A stretch of DNA of 64,000 nucleotides, taken from contig NZ_UUPU01000085.1 of NCBI RefSeq assembly GCF_900591205.1, forward strand, positions 62,001-126,000, in the 5' to 3' direction. Position 1 is the first letter of the stretch; every line of letters begins with the position of its first letter. The translations under genes and the position numbers were made by a program. This document shows positions 52,249 to 60,803 of the stretch, in pieces. Source of the stretch: Pseudomonas viridiflava. GTDB lineage: Bacteria; Pseudomonadota; Gammaproteobacteria; Pseudomonadales; Pseudomonadaceae. Below the pieces are notes generated by a model. It had not been told where the DNA came from, did not search any database, and worked only from the letters and a program-made list of their open reading frames with translations.

Positions 52249-54633
52249 TCAATTAAATGTGGCAGACTTGCTTTTTAAGTTGACGCGTTCAACTCGATTG
52301 CCGGAACGTATAAATTTGTAATTTATGTAGCTTGACGTGTTCGCGTCGTGAGTGGAAAGAATAAATTGATGATTATGGAATTCATATCTCAATAGTTGCG
52401 TCAAAGACGCCATGTTTATTTCATCCATAGATTGCATTGGATCATCAATCAGTACGCAATAAAAATTGGAAGGGTAAAGTTTATTCATGGCGAGAGCGAA
52501 TGAGATAATTAATCCTGAAAGTTGGCCTGAACTCATCGTATACCATGCGTCGTGGTCGTCATCTCGCTCAGAGCAGAATCTAATATAAGGTATGGAGCCT
52601 TTAGTGTCCGAGTCTAAGGTTTTTAAAAAAATCCCTGTGCCTTCTGGTCGAGTTTGTAATACTTTGGAACTGTACACATAAAATGGAATCGCTATTTTTG
52701 CTGCGACATTTGATTCGTAATTTTGAATTTCTTTTTTGTAAATGTTGAAAATCTCGAAGACGGATTCTCTTCTTCGTGAAATCTTACTCAGTCTGTTACG
52801 AATTTTGATTTGCTGAGATGAATTGTTGCTGATCTTGGTGCTAGTGTTGGTGAAGTCTATAAAGGAAAGGTAGTTGTAATCGGACTTTATGTCGTTCTCA
52901 GTTAGTTTTTCTAGATTAGCTTTGCTGAGTTGCAAGTTTTTTGCTGCAGATATAATGTTTTTGTAAGTTGGAAAGTCGTAGTCAATGTAAATTTTTAGTT
53001 TGTTTATTTTTGTTTTAATTGCTATTAGTTGAGTTTCGTAGTTTTCACTAAAAAGCATAATGTCCTGGTCAATAATAGAGCTTAAATCCACTCCATTTTC
53101 TGTTAGCCAATATTGTACTTTTTTGAATTGCTCAAATCTTTCTTTGTTGATTAGTTTTTGGTCGAAAAAGTTTTTTTGGCGTACGGTGCAATATTTTGAG
53201 TACTTTGAAACTAAGTGCTGGCACTTTTTTATAATTTTAAGTATAAAAGATGGAAGGAGTTTTTCGATGATTTCATTAGTTCGTAATGTGCTTTCGGATG
53301 CGCTTTCCATAAGGGTTAAGTAATGTTTGTCAATTTCAGAAATAAGTTGAGGTAACCCTTCTTCTTTTAGATCCCCGCACAGCGGGCAAAGTATTTGGTG
53401 ATCTGCGGTTGATGGCAATATCGCCTTGTAAGCTTCGATCAGGGAGTTTCGACTTGAATTTAATCGATCTAAAGCGATGGACAGACCGCCGCCTTTCAAC
53501 CGTTGGTTCTCTAGTTCGCTCAGAAGTTGAAGTGTGCTTTGGTCAGGTGGGAAATTTGAGGTGATGATTGTTATGAGTTTTTCGCTTACAGTATTTTGAT
53601 CTTCATGATAAGAAGCTATAATTTTTTTAGCTGTTTCGAGTTTTTTTAGTAGTGTCAGCCACTTGCTATGAGATTTATATACTTTATCTAAGTCGGAATA
53701 TGATTTAGCAGCTCCTAAACGTATCAGGTCATTTAATTGTTGTTCGCGTTCTAAGAGTAAGATGTCAACGGTGTTGTTTGAAAGTAGTGAGAAGTACTTA
53801 TCTGGAGCATCGGCTATGGGCCTTAAAACGTCTAGCTCAGCTTTCAAAGATTTAATTTGGTCGGTGCTTAATGAAAGTATGCTTGGCTGCAATATTAGTT
53901 CGCACAGTCCAGATGGGAAGGTTTTCTTTTCTTCAGGTTCAGATATTGCTGAAAGACTTAAAGCTTGTTTTTCAAGTTCTTCGAGATCTGACTTGGATTT
54001 TTTGTATAAAACATCTAAGCTCTTTTTAAGAGCCTCAAGCTTCTCAGCGTCTTGATTTTGTGTCGCGGTCCCAAACAACTGGCTTAATTGTTTGTGTCTG
54101 TTTCCTTCGTTATTGTTTTTCAAGAAGCCTGCAGTTTCTTCTTGCTGGATGTAATGTTGGATGTGAAATAATGAGTCTATAGACTTTAGATTTATTATAT
54201 CTCCGAGAATCTCCGAGGTAAGAGGCAACCATGGTTCCTGTGATTCCCAATCCGATTTATATTCTCTAGAGATGCTTAGCTTATAGTCGCGGATAGATGC
54301 CTTTACACCTTTAATGCCAGCAGGTATACATGCTTGTATCACAATGGTGCTTTCTGTTTTAGTGTTGATTAGCTCTAAGAGTATTGTTGTTTTGGTGGCG
54401 TTATCGAACTTTAGTATGTGTGAGTTTTTTGCTTTTGGATCGTTTGAGCCCGTTGATGATTCAAATCTAGATATTTTCCCAGTAAAACATAACTCAAGGG
54501 CGTCAAACAAAGTGGTTTTTCCAAAGCCATTTGGGCCATCCAATATTACGGTGTCAACATTTGAGAAGTCTAGGAAAAATTTTTTACTTATTGATTTAAA
54601 GTTTTCTAATTCAAAGCGGCCAATTTTATACAT
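52249..54633 (-). CDS. RecF/Rad50-like ABC ATPase of an ABC-3C system
   Basis: The 794-aa ATPase has Walker A GPNGFGKTT at about residues 33-41, a C-terminal ABC signature MSSGQLSGLI, Walker B YCVLIDDPMQSMDE and a switch His in ILSTHDAN. The middle is a long coiled coil interrupted at about residue 413 by CPLCGD, a CxxC like the Rad50 zinc hook. This is the architecture of SMC-like ATPases in defence systems. It is the last gene of a three-gene operon, overlapping the middle gene by 8 bp. Codons are strikingly A/T-rich. Confidence 0.88.
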   Translation of the reverse strand: MYKIGRFELENFKSISKKFFLDFSNVDTVILDGPNGFGKTTLFDALELCFTGKISRFESSTGSNDPKAKNSHILKFDNATKTTILLELINTKTESTIVIQACIPAGIKGVKASIRDYKLSISREYKSDWESQEPWLPLTSEILGDIINLKSIDSLFHIQHYIQQEETAGFLKNNNEGNRHKQLSQLFGTATQNQDAEKLEALKKSLDVLYKKSKSDLEELEKQALSLSAISEPEEKKTFPSGLCELILQPSILSLSTDQIKSLKAELDVLRPIADAPDKYFSLLSNNTVDILLLEREQQLNDLIRLGAAKSYSDLDKVYKSHSKWLTLLKKLETAKKIIASYHEDQNTVSEKLITIITSNFPPDQSTLQLLSELENQRLKGGGLSIALDRLNSSRNSLIEAYKAILPSTADHQILCPLCGDLKEEGLPQLISEIDKHYLTLMESASESTLRTNEIIEKLLPSFILKIIKKCQHLVSKYSKYCTVRQKNFFDQKLINKERFEQFKKVQYWLTENGVDLSSIIDQDIMLFSENYETQLIAIKTKINKLKIYIDYDFPTYKNIISAAKNLQLSKANLEKLTENDIKSDYNYLSFIDFTNTSTKISNNSSQQIKIRNRLSKISRRRESVFEIFNIYKKEIQNYESNVAAKIAIPFYVYSSKVLQTRPEGTGIFLKTLDSDTKGSIPYIRFCSERDDDHDAWYTMSSGQLSGLIISFALAMNKLYPSNFYCVLIDDPMQSMDEINMASLTQLLRYEFHNHQFILSTHDANTSSYINYKFIRSGNRVERVNLKSKSATFN

Positions 54634-55324
54634 CGTCCTCGATCTCCTGTTTCGCGATCCATGCTTCTAAGGCATCTGAGTTGTTTGCGTCGAGTCTAAG
54701 TGCTTCTGTGCGGACATCGTATAAGTTTCGTAGTTGAAGTGTAAGATCGATCTCCGCACTTATATCGATTTGGTCTTCGGGCTTTAAGTTGTAAGTCAAG
54801 AAGGGCAGCTTTGTGTAGATTTTTACGGCAATGCTAAAGAGGGATGCCGTACCGGTGTCTCTGAACTTTATGAAGTCTTCATTGTTATGCACTATTTCTT
54901 CAATAGTCGCTTTTAGGCTGCTGCTAGTGTTCGTGCGATGTGCGTCTGATAGGAAATTAATCTCCTCCTCGGTATAGGCTAATACACTTTTTTTAAAGTA
55001 ATATGGGTTCTCTTCTATTTCGGATATTTTTCGATTTAAAGAGATTGCTTGAGATGACGTAGGTTTTTGATGACATTTGATTAATATCAAATTGGTATTT
55101 TTTTCGGCGCCCTCTACGGATGAAAAAAAACTGCCTAACGATGAGTGTATTTCAGACTGCAGTTCATCTATTTTTTCACTGCTTTCCTTCGTGAAATCTT
55201 TTATGATAAAGAATTCATCTTGGAGTGTGCCGGATCTACGATAAAGCCTTGCGTCGGAAATATCTACCTGCTCGACCCGAGCATAACCCGAGTCAGTAAA
55301 TAGTAATTCAATTAAATTTATCAT
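54626..55324 (-). CDS. Middle component of the ABC-3C-like operon
   Basis: The 232-aa acidic protein has no family I recognise by motif. It has alternating helical and charged regions (SEKIDELQSEIHSSLGSFF) and no membrane segment. It overlaps both neighbours (4 bp and 8 bp), so it is co-translated with the ATPase. In ABC-three-component systems a middle protein of this size sits between the ATPase and the effector-type protein; the assignment rests on that context. Confidence 0.75.
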   Translation of the reverse strand: MINLIELLFTDSGYARVEQVDISDARLYRRSGTLQDEFFIIKDFTKESSEKIDELQSEIHSSLGSFFSSVEGAEKNTNLILIKCHQKPTSSQAISLNRKISEIEENPYYFKKSVLAYTEEEINFLSDAHRTNTSSSLKATIEEIVHNNEDFIKFRDTGTASLFSIAVKIYTKLPFLTYNLKPEDQIDISAEIDLTLQLRNLYDVRTEALRLDANNSDALEAWIAKQEIEDDV

Positions 55325-56970
55325 TTGACACCGTTAATGCTGTTCGCTGCGTCTAATATGGAAATTAAACGGGTTGAGAGTTTTTCCCCGAATTTCGGAT
55401 CATTTCGGGCCTCATCATCCTCGTAATCGTTTCCAACTTTTGGCGGTTCGACTAGTGTGTTTGTTGATTGACCTGATTTTGTTCTAATTGCTATAAAGTG
55501 GTAGTTGTAAATAAGTGAGTCCACGACGCTATCGTTTGTGCAAGCATCTGTTATGCGTTGTGATATTTTGCTATACGTCCTCTCTGGTGCACCGATTTCA
55601 TGCTCGACATTTATACAGCTAGGAGAGTATCTAAGGCTGTTAGAACAAGTTGGGTGAAATTCGGTGGGTGTGTTTAATAGTGACATGATGAAATCTAGAA
55701 ATACATTTTTAAAGTCAGAGGTCTGTAGTATTTCATTGAAGTATAAATCTATAGGTGCAGTTCTTTTTACGTGAGGAGAGGATTGTTGTATTTTGGTTAA
55801 AAGCTGTGATGGTGTCATTTTTTTTAATATGTTGCCATCATATTCTAGTAAGGTTTGCAACTTTTTCGTCAGGGTTGATTTTTCCTCTTCTAGAACTAGA
55901 TCATTTTGTATCTCTTCCTCTATTGTTTCTTTTATGGTTAGCACTAAGTTTGCGATTGCTTGTTCTGCCCTAAGAGCAAAGTATGTTGTATCTTGATCTC
56001 TGAGCTCACGCTGTATAATTTCTATTATTGTCGTGAACTGAAACGGTACTACCGTTCTTATGAATTTGCCAGTGCTGTAACCGTTTTTAATATTGGCATG
56101 TCTAGTGCGTACATGTTTGTCGATGGATTCCAGTAATGCCGCCATATAGCAATTAAAGCTTTTCTCATTTATTGTTGTTGCTTCCTGGGGGGAGATTATT
56201 TCTTTTATGGTCTTTATTTTTTGCAATATTGATTCATTTAGTTCTGTGTCATTCAATGCCAATGTATAGGGGCAGTTTGAGCTCTGTCTGAAATAAATGT
56301 TGTAGCAGTCCAGCGTTCTGTCTGGAGAGTTTGGGATGATATCTTTTGATGACCATGTGTAGTCTTTTAAGTCCTTGCTAGGTTCGGAAATAATATTGGC
56401 TGAATGTATATAGTTGGGGACTTTATCGCTATAGGCGTTTTTAACTAAGTTGGCATAATCATCGAGGCAGCTCTTTGTTGGCTCATGCAGGTCTGAAGCA
56501 ATGTTGCAGAGATTTTTCTCCCAGTTAGGCAGTGGGGAGTGGCTGGAGGACACAATTTGATGCTTGATAAGATCTTCTAATAGTTGTTCTGAGGTTTTTT
56601 CTGGAGAGTCTATTTCATAAATTATTAAGTAATCGAGCAGGTCGCTTTTGGAAATTGTACCCTGTCGGCGAGTGAGAATTGTATCTATGGCGTCCTTGTA
56701 ATATCCGAAGTTGCTTTCTTTGAAGTTTTTTACTTGGTGTAAGGATTCGTAATTCAAACCATTTTTTATAGAGAAGTCTTCGAGCCATTCGTACTCAATT
56801 GAAATGTTATTGAAGTGTTTTATTATGGCATATTCATCATAAGTACTTGTGTCAAGGTAGTTTAGTATTTTTGTAAGTGCAGCATTTAAGCCGACCTTTC
56901 CTTGATAATTAAAACCATTCCAAGAAGGGCTGGCGTCATGAAGTGATGATTTAATTCCATTTTGAGTCAT
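55321..56970 (-). CDS. Effector-type component of the ABC-3C-like operon
   Basis: The 549-aa protein opens with PSWNGFNYQGKVGLNAAL (residues 15-32), a motif I associate with ABC-3C and Cap4/DUF4297-like nuclease proteins. It is followed by LEDFSI (Glu64, Asp65) and HQVKN (Gln79, Lys81). This spacing, acid pair then Q-x-K, resembles the PD-(D/E)xK nuclease core, but I cannot confirm it by alignment. The rest is helical with an acidic end (NDYEDDEARNDP). First gene of the operon, A/T-rich like the others. Confidence 0.78.
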   Translation of the reverse strand: MTQNGIKSSLHDASPSWNGFNYQGKVGLNAALTKILNYLDTSTYDEYAIIKHFNNISIEYEWLEDFSIKNGLNYESLHQVKNFKESNFGYYKDAIDTILTRRQGTISKSDLLDYLIIYEIDSPEKTSEQLLEDLIKHQIVSSSHSPLPNWEKNLCNIASDLHEPTKSCLDDYANLVKNAYSDKVPNYIHSANIISEPSKDLKDYTWSSKDIIPNSPDRTLDCYNIYFRQSSNCPYTLALNDTELNESILQKIKTIKEIISPQEATTINEKSFNCYMAALLESIDKHVRTRHANIKNGYSTGKFIRTVVPFQFTTIIEIIQRELRDQDTTYFALRAEQAIANLVLTIKETIEEEIQNDLVLEEEKSTLTKKLQTLLEYDGNILKKMTPSQLLTKIQQSSPHVKRTAPIDLYFNEILQTSDFKNVFLDFIMSLLNTPTEFHPTCSNSLRYSPSCINVEHEIGAPERTYSKISQRITDACTNDSVVDSLIYNYHFIAIRTKSGQSTNTLVEPPKVGNDYEDDEARNDPKFGEKLSTRLISILDAANSINGVK

Positions 56971-57478
56971 CTGAATGATGCCGTAGGTTTTGTTCAGTGA
57001 TTTTTTAAAACATTACTCTATCTGCTGCCTTGATGTCAAACTAATGGCTTTGGTTGAGATCTTGCACGTACTGAAAGTGAATTTTTTTGCTGTGTTGAAA
57101 GTGTCAGAGTGAAAGCACAAATATGTTTTTAAGCCCTCTTTCGGTTTTTAAAGGTTATTTATTGGTAAGTGCTGCACGAAAGATTTTGTGACATAGAGAG
57201 CTTTTCAACTTGATCACGATGCGATACTTTTCATCGTCGCGAATAATTAGCGACCGGGCCTGGAAACCCGTGGGGTATAGGCGCACAGGCGCTACCATTT
57301 ATCACGACCGTTGGCGCCACTTTTGTGCCAGCATATGCGTGTTATGGCGGCTGTGCGTGGGAGACTTTCGAGTCTGCCGGGTTTGCCTATTCCCCCGGTT
57401 TCCAGCCTGCGCACAGCTGCCACCCATTCGCCTGGAAACGAATGGGGCAGCTCTCTTCGAAGAATGGGAGCTATACCA
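56971..57478. other. Promoter and leader region between the ABC-3C operon and the DUF3077 gene
   Basis: From 56971 to about 57200 the sequence is AT-rich and should hold the promoter of the minus-strand operon. From 57200 on it is GC-rich and looks like an untranslated leader for the DUF3077 gene. That leader has an inverted repeat (CCATTCG/CGAATGG, 57424-57445) and repeated CCTGGAAA. No gene family match is seen. Confidence 0.45.
57424..57445 (+). promoter_or_regulatory. Hairpin in the DUF3077 leader
   Basis: The perfect 7-bp arms CCATTCG (57424-57430) and CGAATGG (57439-57445) enclose CCTGGAAA. It lies 33 bp upstream of the leader peptide start and may act in RNA as a control element. Confidence 0.4.
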
Positions 57479-57553
57479 ATGAGCGTTTCTGATAATTCGT
57501 ATCTTCACATCACCGAACTCCTCACCTCCACGCAACCCGGAGGTGCCCAATGA
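57479..57553 (+). CDS. 24-codon leader peptide upstream of DUF3077
   Basis: ATG 57479 has GGGAG upstream. The frame (MSVSDNSYLHITELL...GGAQ) stops at TGA 57551-57553, overlapping the DUF3077 start ATG 57550 in an ATGA junction, so translation would be coupled. No family match. It may be a regulatory leader. Confidence 0.5.
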   Translation: MSVSDNSYLHITELLTSTQPGGAQ

Positions 57554-57846
57554 TCAACCCACCCCTCAACAAAACCCTCGGCATCATCACCTTCTCCACC
57601 TGCGGCAAACAGCCGAACCTCCACCGCCTATTTCGCGTCAATTCCGGCGTGCCCATCCGTGATGCCCTGGAGCATGCCTCCGAGCTGCTGCACTGTTCCA
57701 AGATGCTCGCATTGGATGCAGCGATGGACACGGGCGCAGATCGTTTTGCCTGGGCGGCGCATTATTTGGGGGAGATGGCGAAGGCGGTGGTGGATGATTT
57801 GGCGAATGGGATGTTGCCGAATGAGGGGGAGGCTGCTGCTGGGTAA
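57550..57846 (+). CDS. DUF3077 family protein
   Basis: This 98-aa protein has the DUF3077 pattern common in Pseudomonas: a TFSTCGKQPNLHRLFRVNSGVPIRDALEHASELLHCSK core and LDAAMDTGADRFAWAAHYLGEMAKAVVDDL. Function unknown, probably a small cytoplasmic helical protein. It follows a 24-codon leader peptide and a structured upstream region. A terminator follows at 57937. Confidence 0.8.
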   Translation: MINPPLNKTLGIITFSTCGKQPNLHRLFRVNSGVPIRDALEHASELLHCSKMLALDAAMDTGADRFAWAAHYLGEMAKAVVDDLANGMLPNEGEAAAG

Positions 57847-57879
57847 GCGGTTGATTTGATGGTGTGGCGGCTGGCGTCT

Positions 57880-57902
57880 TCGCAGGCAAGCCAGCTCCCA
57901 CA
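57880..57902. repeat. Half REP element
   Basis: TCGCAGGCAAGCCAGCTCCC and the following ACA match the right arm of the REP elements in this window. The left arm is degenerate (GCGGCTGGCGTCTTCGCAGGC). Confidence 0.7.
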
Positions 57903-57936
57903 TTCGAGGGTGTACATTCGTTGAAGCCGTAAAACA

Positions 57937-57963
57937 GACCTTGGCACGCCAAGGTCTTTTTTT
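57937..57963 (+). terminator. Rho-independent terminator after DUF3077
   Basis: The perfect 8-bp stem GACCTTGG/CCAAGGTC with loop CACG is followed by seven T residues. Confidence 0.9.
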
Positions 57964-57972
57964 GACCGCAGA

Positions 57973-58344
57973 TCAGGCCAGCAGGTGCTTGGAGATCAGG
58001 CGGGAGATTTCGACGATTGAGGTTTTGCCGCTGAACTCAAACTTCACCTTCCCCAGCGACGAAAAGTAGATCTCCAATTCTGAATCCAGATCAAACGTCC
58101 CGGACGTCTCCACCGAATACGCGACGATGTTTTTATATGGCAGCGACGTGAAGTCCTTCTTGCTGCCGGTAATCCCCTGCACGTTCACCGCGATGATGCG
58201 CTTGGTGGTGAACACCACGCCGTCGCGCATGGCCTTGTAGGCATCGACCACTTCTTCGCCGTCGAGCAGCAGGGCCGAGACGCGTTCGGCGTATTCGTTG
58301 TTTTGTTTGAGCTTGAAGAAGCCTTTGTTGTTGAAGTCGATCAT
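57973..58344 (-). CDS. Bacterial PH-domain protein
   Basis: The 123-aa protein matches the bacterial pleckstrin-homology domain family (bPH, YvbH-like): LLLDGEEVVDAYKAMRDGVVFTTKRIIAVN, the SLPYKNIVAYSVETSG loop and the final SRLISKHLL helix. Such domains act in protein binding and oligomerisation. It lies convergent to the terminator of the DUF3077 gene and divergent from the LysE exporter. Function here is unknown. Confidence 0.87.
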   Translation of the reverse strand: MIDFNNKGFFKLKQNNEYAERVSALLLDGEEVVDAYKAMRDGVVFTTKRIIAVNVQGITGSKKDFTSLPYKNIVAYSVETSGTFDLDSELEIYFSSLGKVKFEFSGKTSIVEISRLISKHLLA

Positions 58345-58493
58345 GGGCCTGCCCTTGGGTGAGTGGTGTATGACGTTTTGCTCGCGGATCTGTATCTAAC
58401 GCGTGCATTTTGAACGCCCTACCATGGCGTCCAAGCCTACAACGTTGGCCAAATGTTTCACGTCGACAGAAGCAACGATCAAGGAGCCAAACA

Positions 58494-59129
58494 ATGCCTG
58501 AAGTCTCCAGCTGGCTGGCCTATGCGCTGATCTCGCTCGGCATGGTGCTCACGCCCGGGCCGAACATGATTTACCTCATTTCCCGTTCGATCTGCCAGGG
58601 CCGCACGGCTGGGCTGATTTCCCTGGGCGGCGTGGCGTTGGGGTTTTTGGTTTATATGGTGTGCGCGGCCTTGGGCATCACGGCCTTGGTCATGGCGGTG
58701 CCGTTTGCCTATGACGCGCTACGCTTCGGCGGTGCGTTGTACCTGGCCTACATGGCTTGGCAGGCTATAAGGCCGGGCGGACGCTCGCCGTTCCAGCTGC
58801 GGGATTTGCCCAAGGACAGCCCGCGTAAACTGTTCACCATGGGCCTGGTGACCAACCTGCTGAACCCCAAGGTGGCGGTGATGTATTTGTCGTTGCTGCC
58901 CCAGTTCATCGACCCGAACGGCCATGGCAGTGTGCTGACGCAATCCCTGGTGCTGGGCTTTACGCAGATTTTTATCAGCGTGAGCGTCAACGCGGTGATT
59001 GCCACGATGGCGGGGTCTATCGCGGTGTTTTTCGTCACCCGGCCGGGTTGGCAGGTGGTGCAGCGCTGGCTGATGGGCTCGGTGCTGATGGGGTTGGCGG
59101 TGCGGATGGCGGTGGAAGGGCGGCGGTAG
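58494..59129 (+). CDS. LysE/RhtB-family amino acid exporter
   Basis: The 211-aa LysE-superfamily membrane protein has six helices and the characteristic GMVLTPGPNMIYLISRS and LVTNLLNPKVAVMYLSLLPQF motifs. It exports amino acids or derivatives such as homoserine lactone or threonine. ATG 58494 follows AAGGAG. It stands alone, with the 109-aa gene convergent from the other side. Confidence 0.88.
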   Translation: MPEVSSWLAYALISLGMVLTPGPNMIYLISRSICQGRTAGLISLGGVALGFLVYMVCAALGITALVMAVPFAYDALRFGGALYLAYMAWQAIRPGGRSPFQLRDLPKDSPRKLFTMGLVTNLLNPKVAVMYLSLLPQFIDPNGHGSVLTQSLVLGFTQIFISVSVNAVIATMAGSIAVFFVTRPGWQVVQRWLMGSVLMGLAVRMAVEGRR

Positions 59130-59136
59130 GGCGCGC

Positions 59137-59466
59137 TTACAGGATCGCTTTCAGGTAGTCCTTGAGTGCGTTGAGTGGGGCATCGAGTGCTTCAAGTGTC
59201 GATGCTTGGCGCACGTTCACCGCGAGCCGCTGTAACTCGCGACCTAGTACGGTATCGGCGCCGCCCAAGGATTCGAGTGCAAGCGTCACACACTCATCAA
59301 GCTTCTGCTGAATCCCGGCCAGCTCGCCTTTGCGCACCAGCAGCCCAAACACCTCACGGTCATACCCCTCCATCACCGGGTCATCGCGCAGAATCGGGCT
59401 CGCGCCTTCGGTTTCATGCACCAGCTTGAGAGCAAAAAGCGCAACAGCTTCCAGCGTCAATCCCAT
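59137..59466 (-). CDS. Small hypothetical helical protein
   Basis: The 109-aa protein is all-helical by appearance (LEAVALFALKLVHETEG, ELAGIQQKLDECVTLALESL) with no membrane segment or signal. No family recognised. The ATG at 59466 is preceded by GGAG. It lies between the LysE exporter and tRNA-Leu. Codon use matches the genome. Confidence 0.7.
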   Translation of the reverse strand: MGLTLEAVALFALKLVHETEGASPILRDDPVMEGYDREVFGLLVRKGELAGIQQKLDECVTLALESLGGADTVLGRELQRLAVNVRQASTLEALDAPLNALKDYLKAIL

Positions 59467-59530
59467 GGTCCCGGCTCCTCAATTTCTGCGTTCGCCCGTG
59501 CTTACTCACTTTTTGACAGGCGAAAAAAAA

Positions 59531-59557
59531 GACCTTGAATTTCAAGGTCTTTTTTTA
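59531..59557. terminator. Bidirectional terminator between tRNA-Leu and the 109-aa gene
   Basis: The palindrome GACCTTGAATTTCAAGGTC is flanked by A-runs on one side and T-runs on the other, so it can end transcription in both directions. On the minus strand it follows the tRNA. Confidence 0.85.
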
Positions 59558-59560
59558 AGA

Positions 59561-59645
59561 TGGTGCCCCGAGGGAGACTCGAACTCCCACTCCTTTCGAA
59601 AACGGATTTTGAATCCGCCGCGTCTACCAATTCCGCCATCAGGGC
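59561..59645 (-). tRNA. tRNA-Leu (anticodon CAA)
   Basis: An 85-nt tRNA reads on the minus strand from GCCCTGATGG at 59645 to an encoded CCA at 59561. The acceptor pairs GCCCTGA with TCGGGGC (one G-T pair). The anticodon arm GCGGA-TTCAAAA-TCCGT gives CAA, which reads the UUG leucine codon. A long variable arm of the Leu type follows. It is next to queA, as in other Pseudomonas. Confidence 0.95.
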
Positions 59646-59753
59646 TCAATGGCGGCGAAGTATAGAGATGAGATTACCGTTGGTCAATCACGTTTCATGG
59701 TCAATTTTGACTATTTCCGCTAGACTTCCCGGCCCTGCTAGACGAACCCCATC

Positions 59754-60803
59754 ATGCGCGTTGCTGACTTTACTTTTGAGCTTCCTGATTCGCTGATCGC
59801 TCGCCACCCTTTGGCCGAGCGTCGCGCCAGTCGACTGCTGACCCTGGACGGGGTCAGCGGTGCCCTCGCACACCGTCAATTTACTGATTTGCTTGAGCAT
59901 TTACGCCCAGGCGATCTGATGGTGTTCAACAATACCCGGGTGATTCCGGCGCGGCTGTTTGGCCAGAAAGCTTCCGGCGGCAAGCTGGAAATTCTGGTGG
60001 AGCGGGTGCTGGACAGCCATCGCGTGCTGGCCCATGTGCGCTCCAGCAAGTCGCCGAAACCAGGGTCGAGCATCTTGATTGATGGCGGTGGCGAAGCCGA
60101 GATGGTGGCGCGCCATGACGCGTTGTTTGAACTCAGGTTCGCCGAAGAGGTGTTGCCGTTGCTGGAGCGTGTCGGCCATATGCCGTTGCCTCCTTATATA
60201 GACCGCCCCGACGAAGACTCGGACCGCGAGCGCTATCAGACGGTGTACTCGCAGCGCCTGGGCGCCGTGGCCGCGCCGACTGCCGGGCTGCATTTCGACC
60301 AGCCGCTGCTGGATGCGATTTGCGCCAAGGGCGTCGAAACGGCCTATGTGACCCTGCACGTGGGGGCCGGTACGTTTCAGCCGGTGCGTGTGGATAACAT
60401 CGAAGACCACCATATGCACAGCGAATGGCTGGAAGTCAGCCAGGACGTCGTGGACGCGGTTCAAGCGTGCAAGGCGCGCGGCGGGCGTGTGGTTGCCGTG
60501 GGCACCACCAGCGTGCGGTCGCTGGAAAGCGCGGCGCGTGATGGCGTGCTCAAGCCGTTCAGTGGCGACACCGATATCTTTATTTACCCAGGCCGGCCGT
60601 TCCACGTGGTCGACTGCCTGGTCACCAACTTCCATTTGCCGGAATCCACGCTGTTGATGCTGGTGTCGGCATTTGCCGGTTACCCGCAGACCATGGCCGC
60701 TTATCAAGCCGCCATCGCCAACGAGTACCGCTTTTTCAGCTACGGTGATGCGATGTTTATCACCCGCAACCCGGCGCCACGCGGCCCAGAGGAACAATCA
60801 TGA
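59754..60803 (+). CDS. queA: SAM:tRNA ribosyltransferase-isomerase (queuosine)
   Basis: The 349-aa protein makes epoxyqueuosine on tRNA from the preQ1 base using the ribosyl part of S-adenosylmethionine. Family landmarks are ELPDSLIARHPLAERRASRLL, VFNNTRVIPARLFG, PTAGLHFDQPLLDA, LHVGAGTFQPVRV and the end FYFFSYGDAMFI-like YRFFSYGDAMFI. Its stop overlaps the start of tgt by 4 bp, the usual queA-tgt coupling. Confidence 0.96.
   Translation: MRVADFTFELPDSLIARHPLAERRASRLLTLDGVSGALAHRQFTDLLEHLRPGDLMVFNNTRVIPARLFGQKASGGKLEILVERVLDSHRVLAHVRSSKSPKPGSSILIDGGGEAEMVARHDALFELRFAEEVLPLLERVGHMPLPPYIDRPDEDSDRERYQTVYSQRLGAVAAPTAGLHFDQPLLDAICAKGVETAYVTLHVGAGTFQPVRVDNIEDHHMHSEWLEVSQDVVDAVQACKARGGRVVAVGTTSVRSLESAARDGVLKPFSGDTDIFIYPGRPFHVVDCLVTNFHLPESTLLMLVSAFAGYPQTMAAYQAAIANEYRFFSYGDAMFITRNPAPRGPEEQS

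Noticed and set aside
57210..57482. 90-aa and 80-aa frames in the DUF3077 leader
   Set aside because: They are rich in Arg, Cys and Pro as expected from GC-rich noncoding DNA; only the last 24 codons of one frame have a good ribosome binding site.
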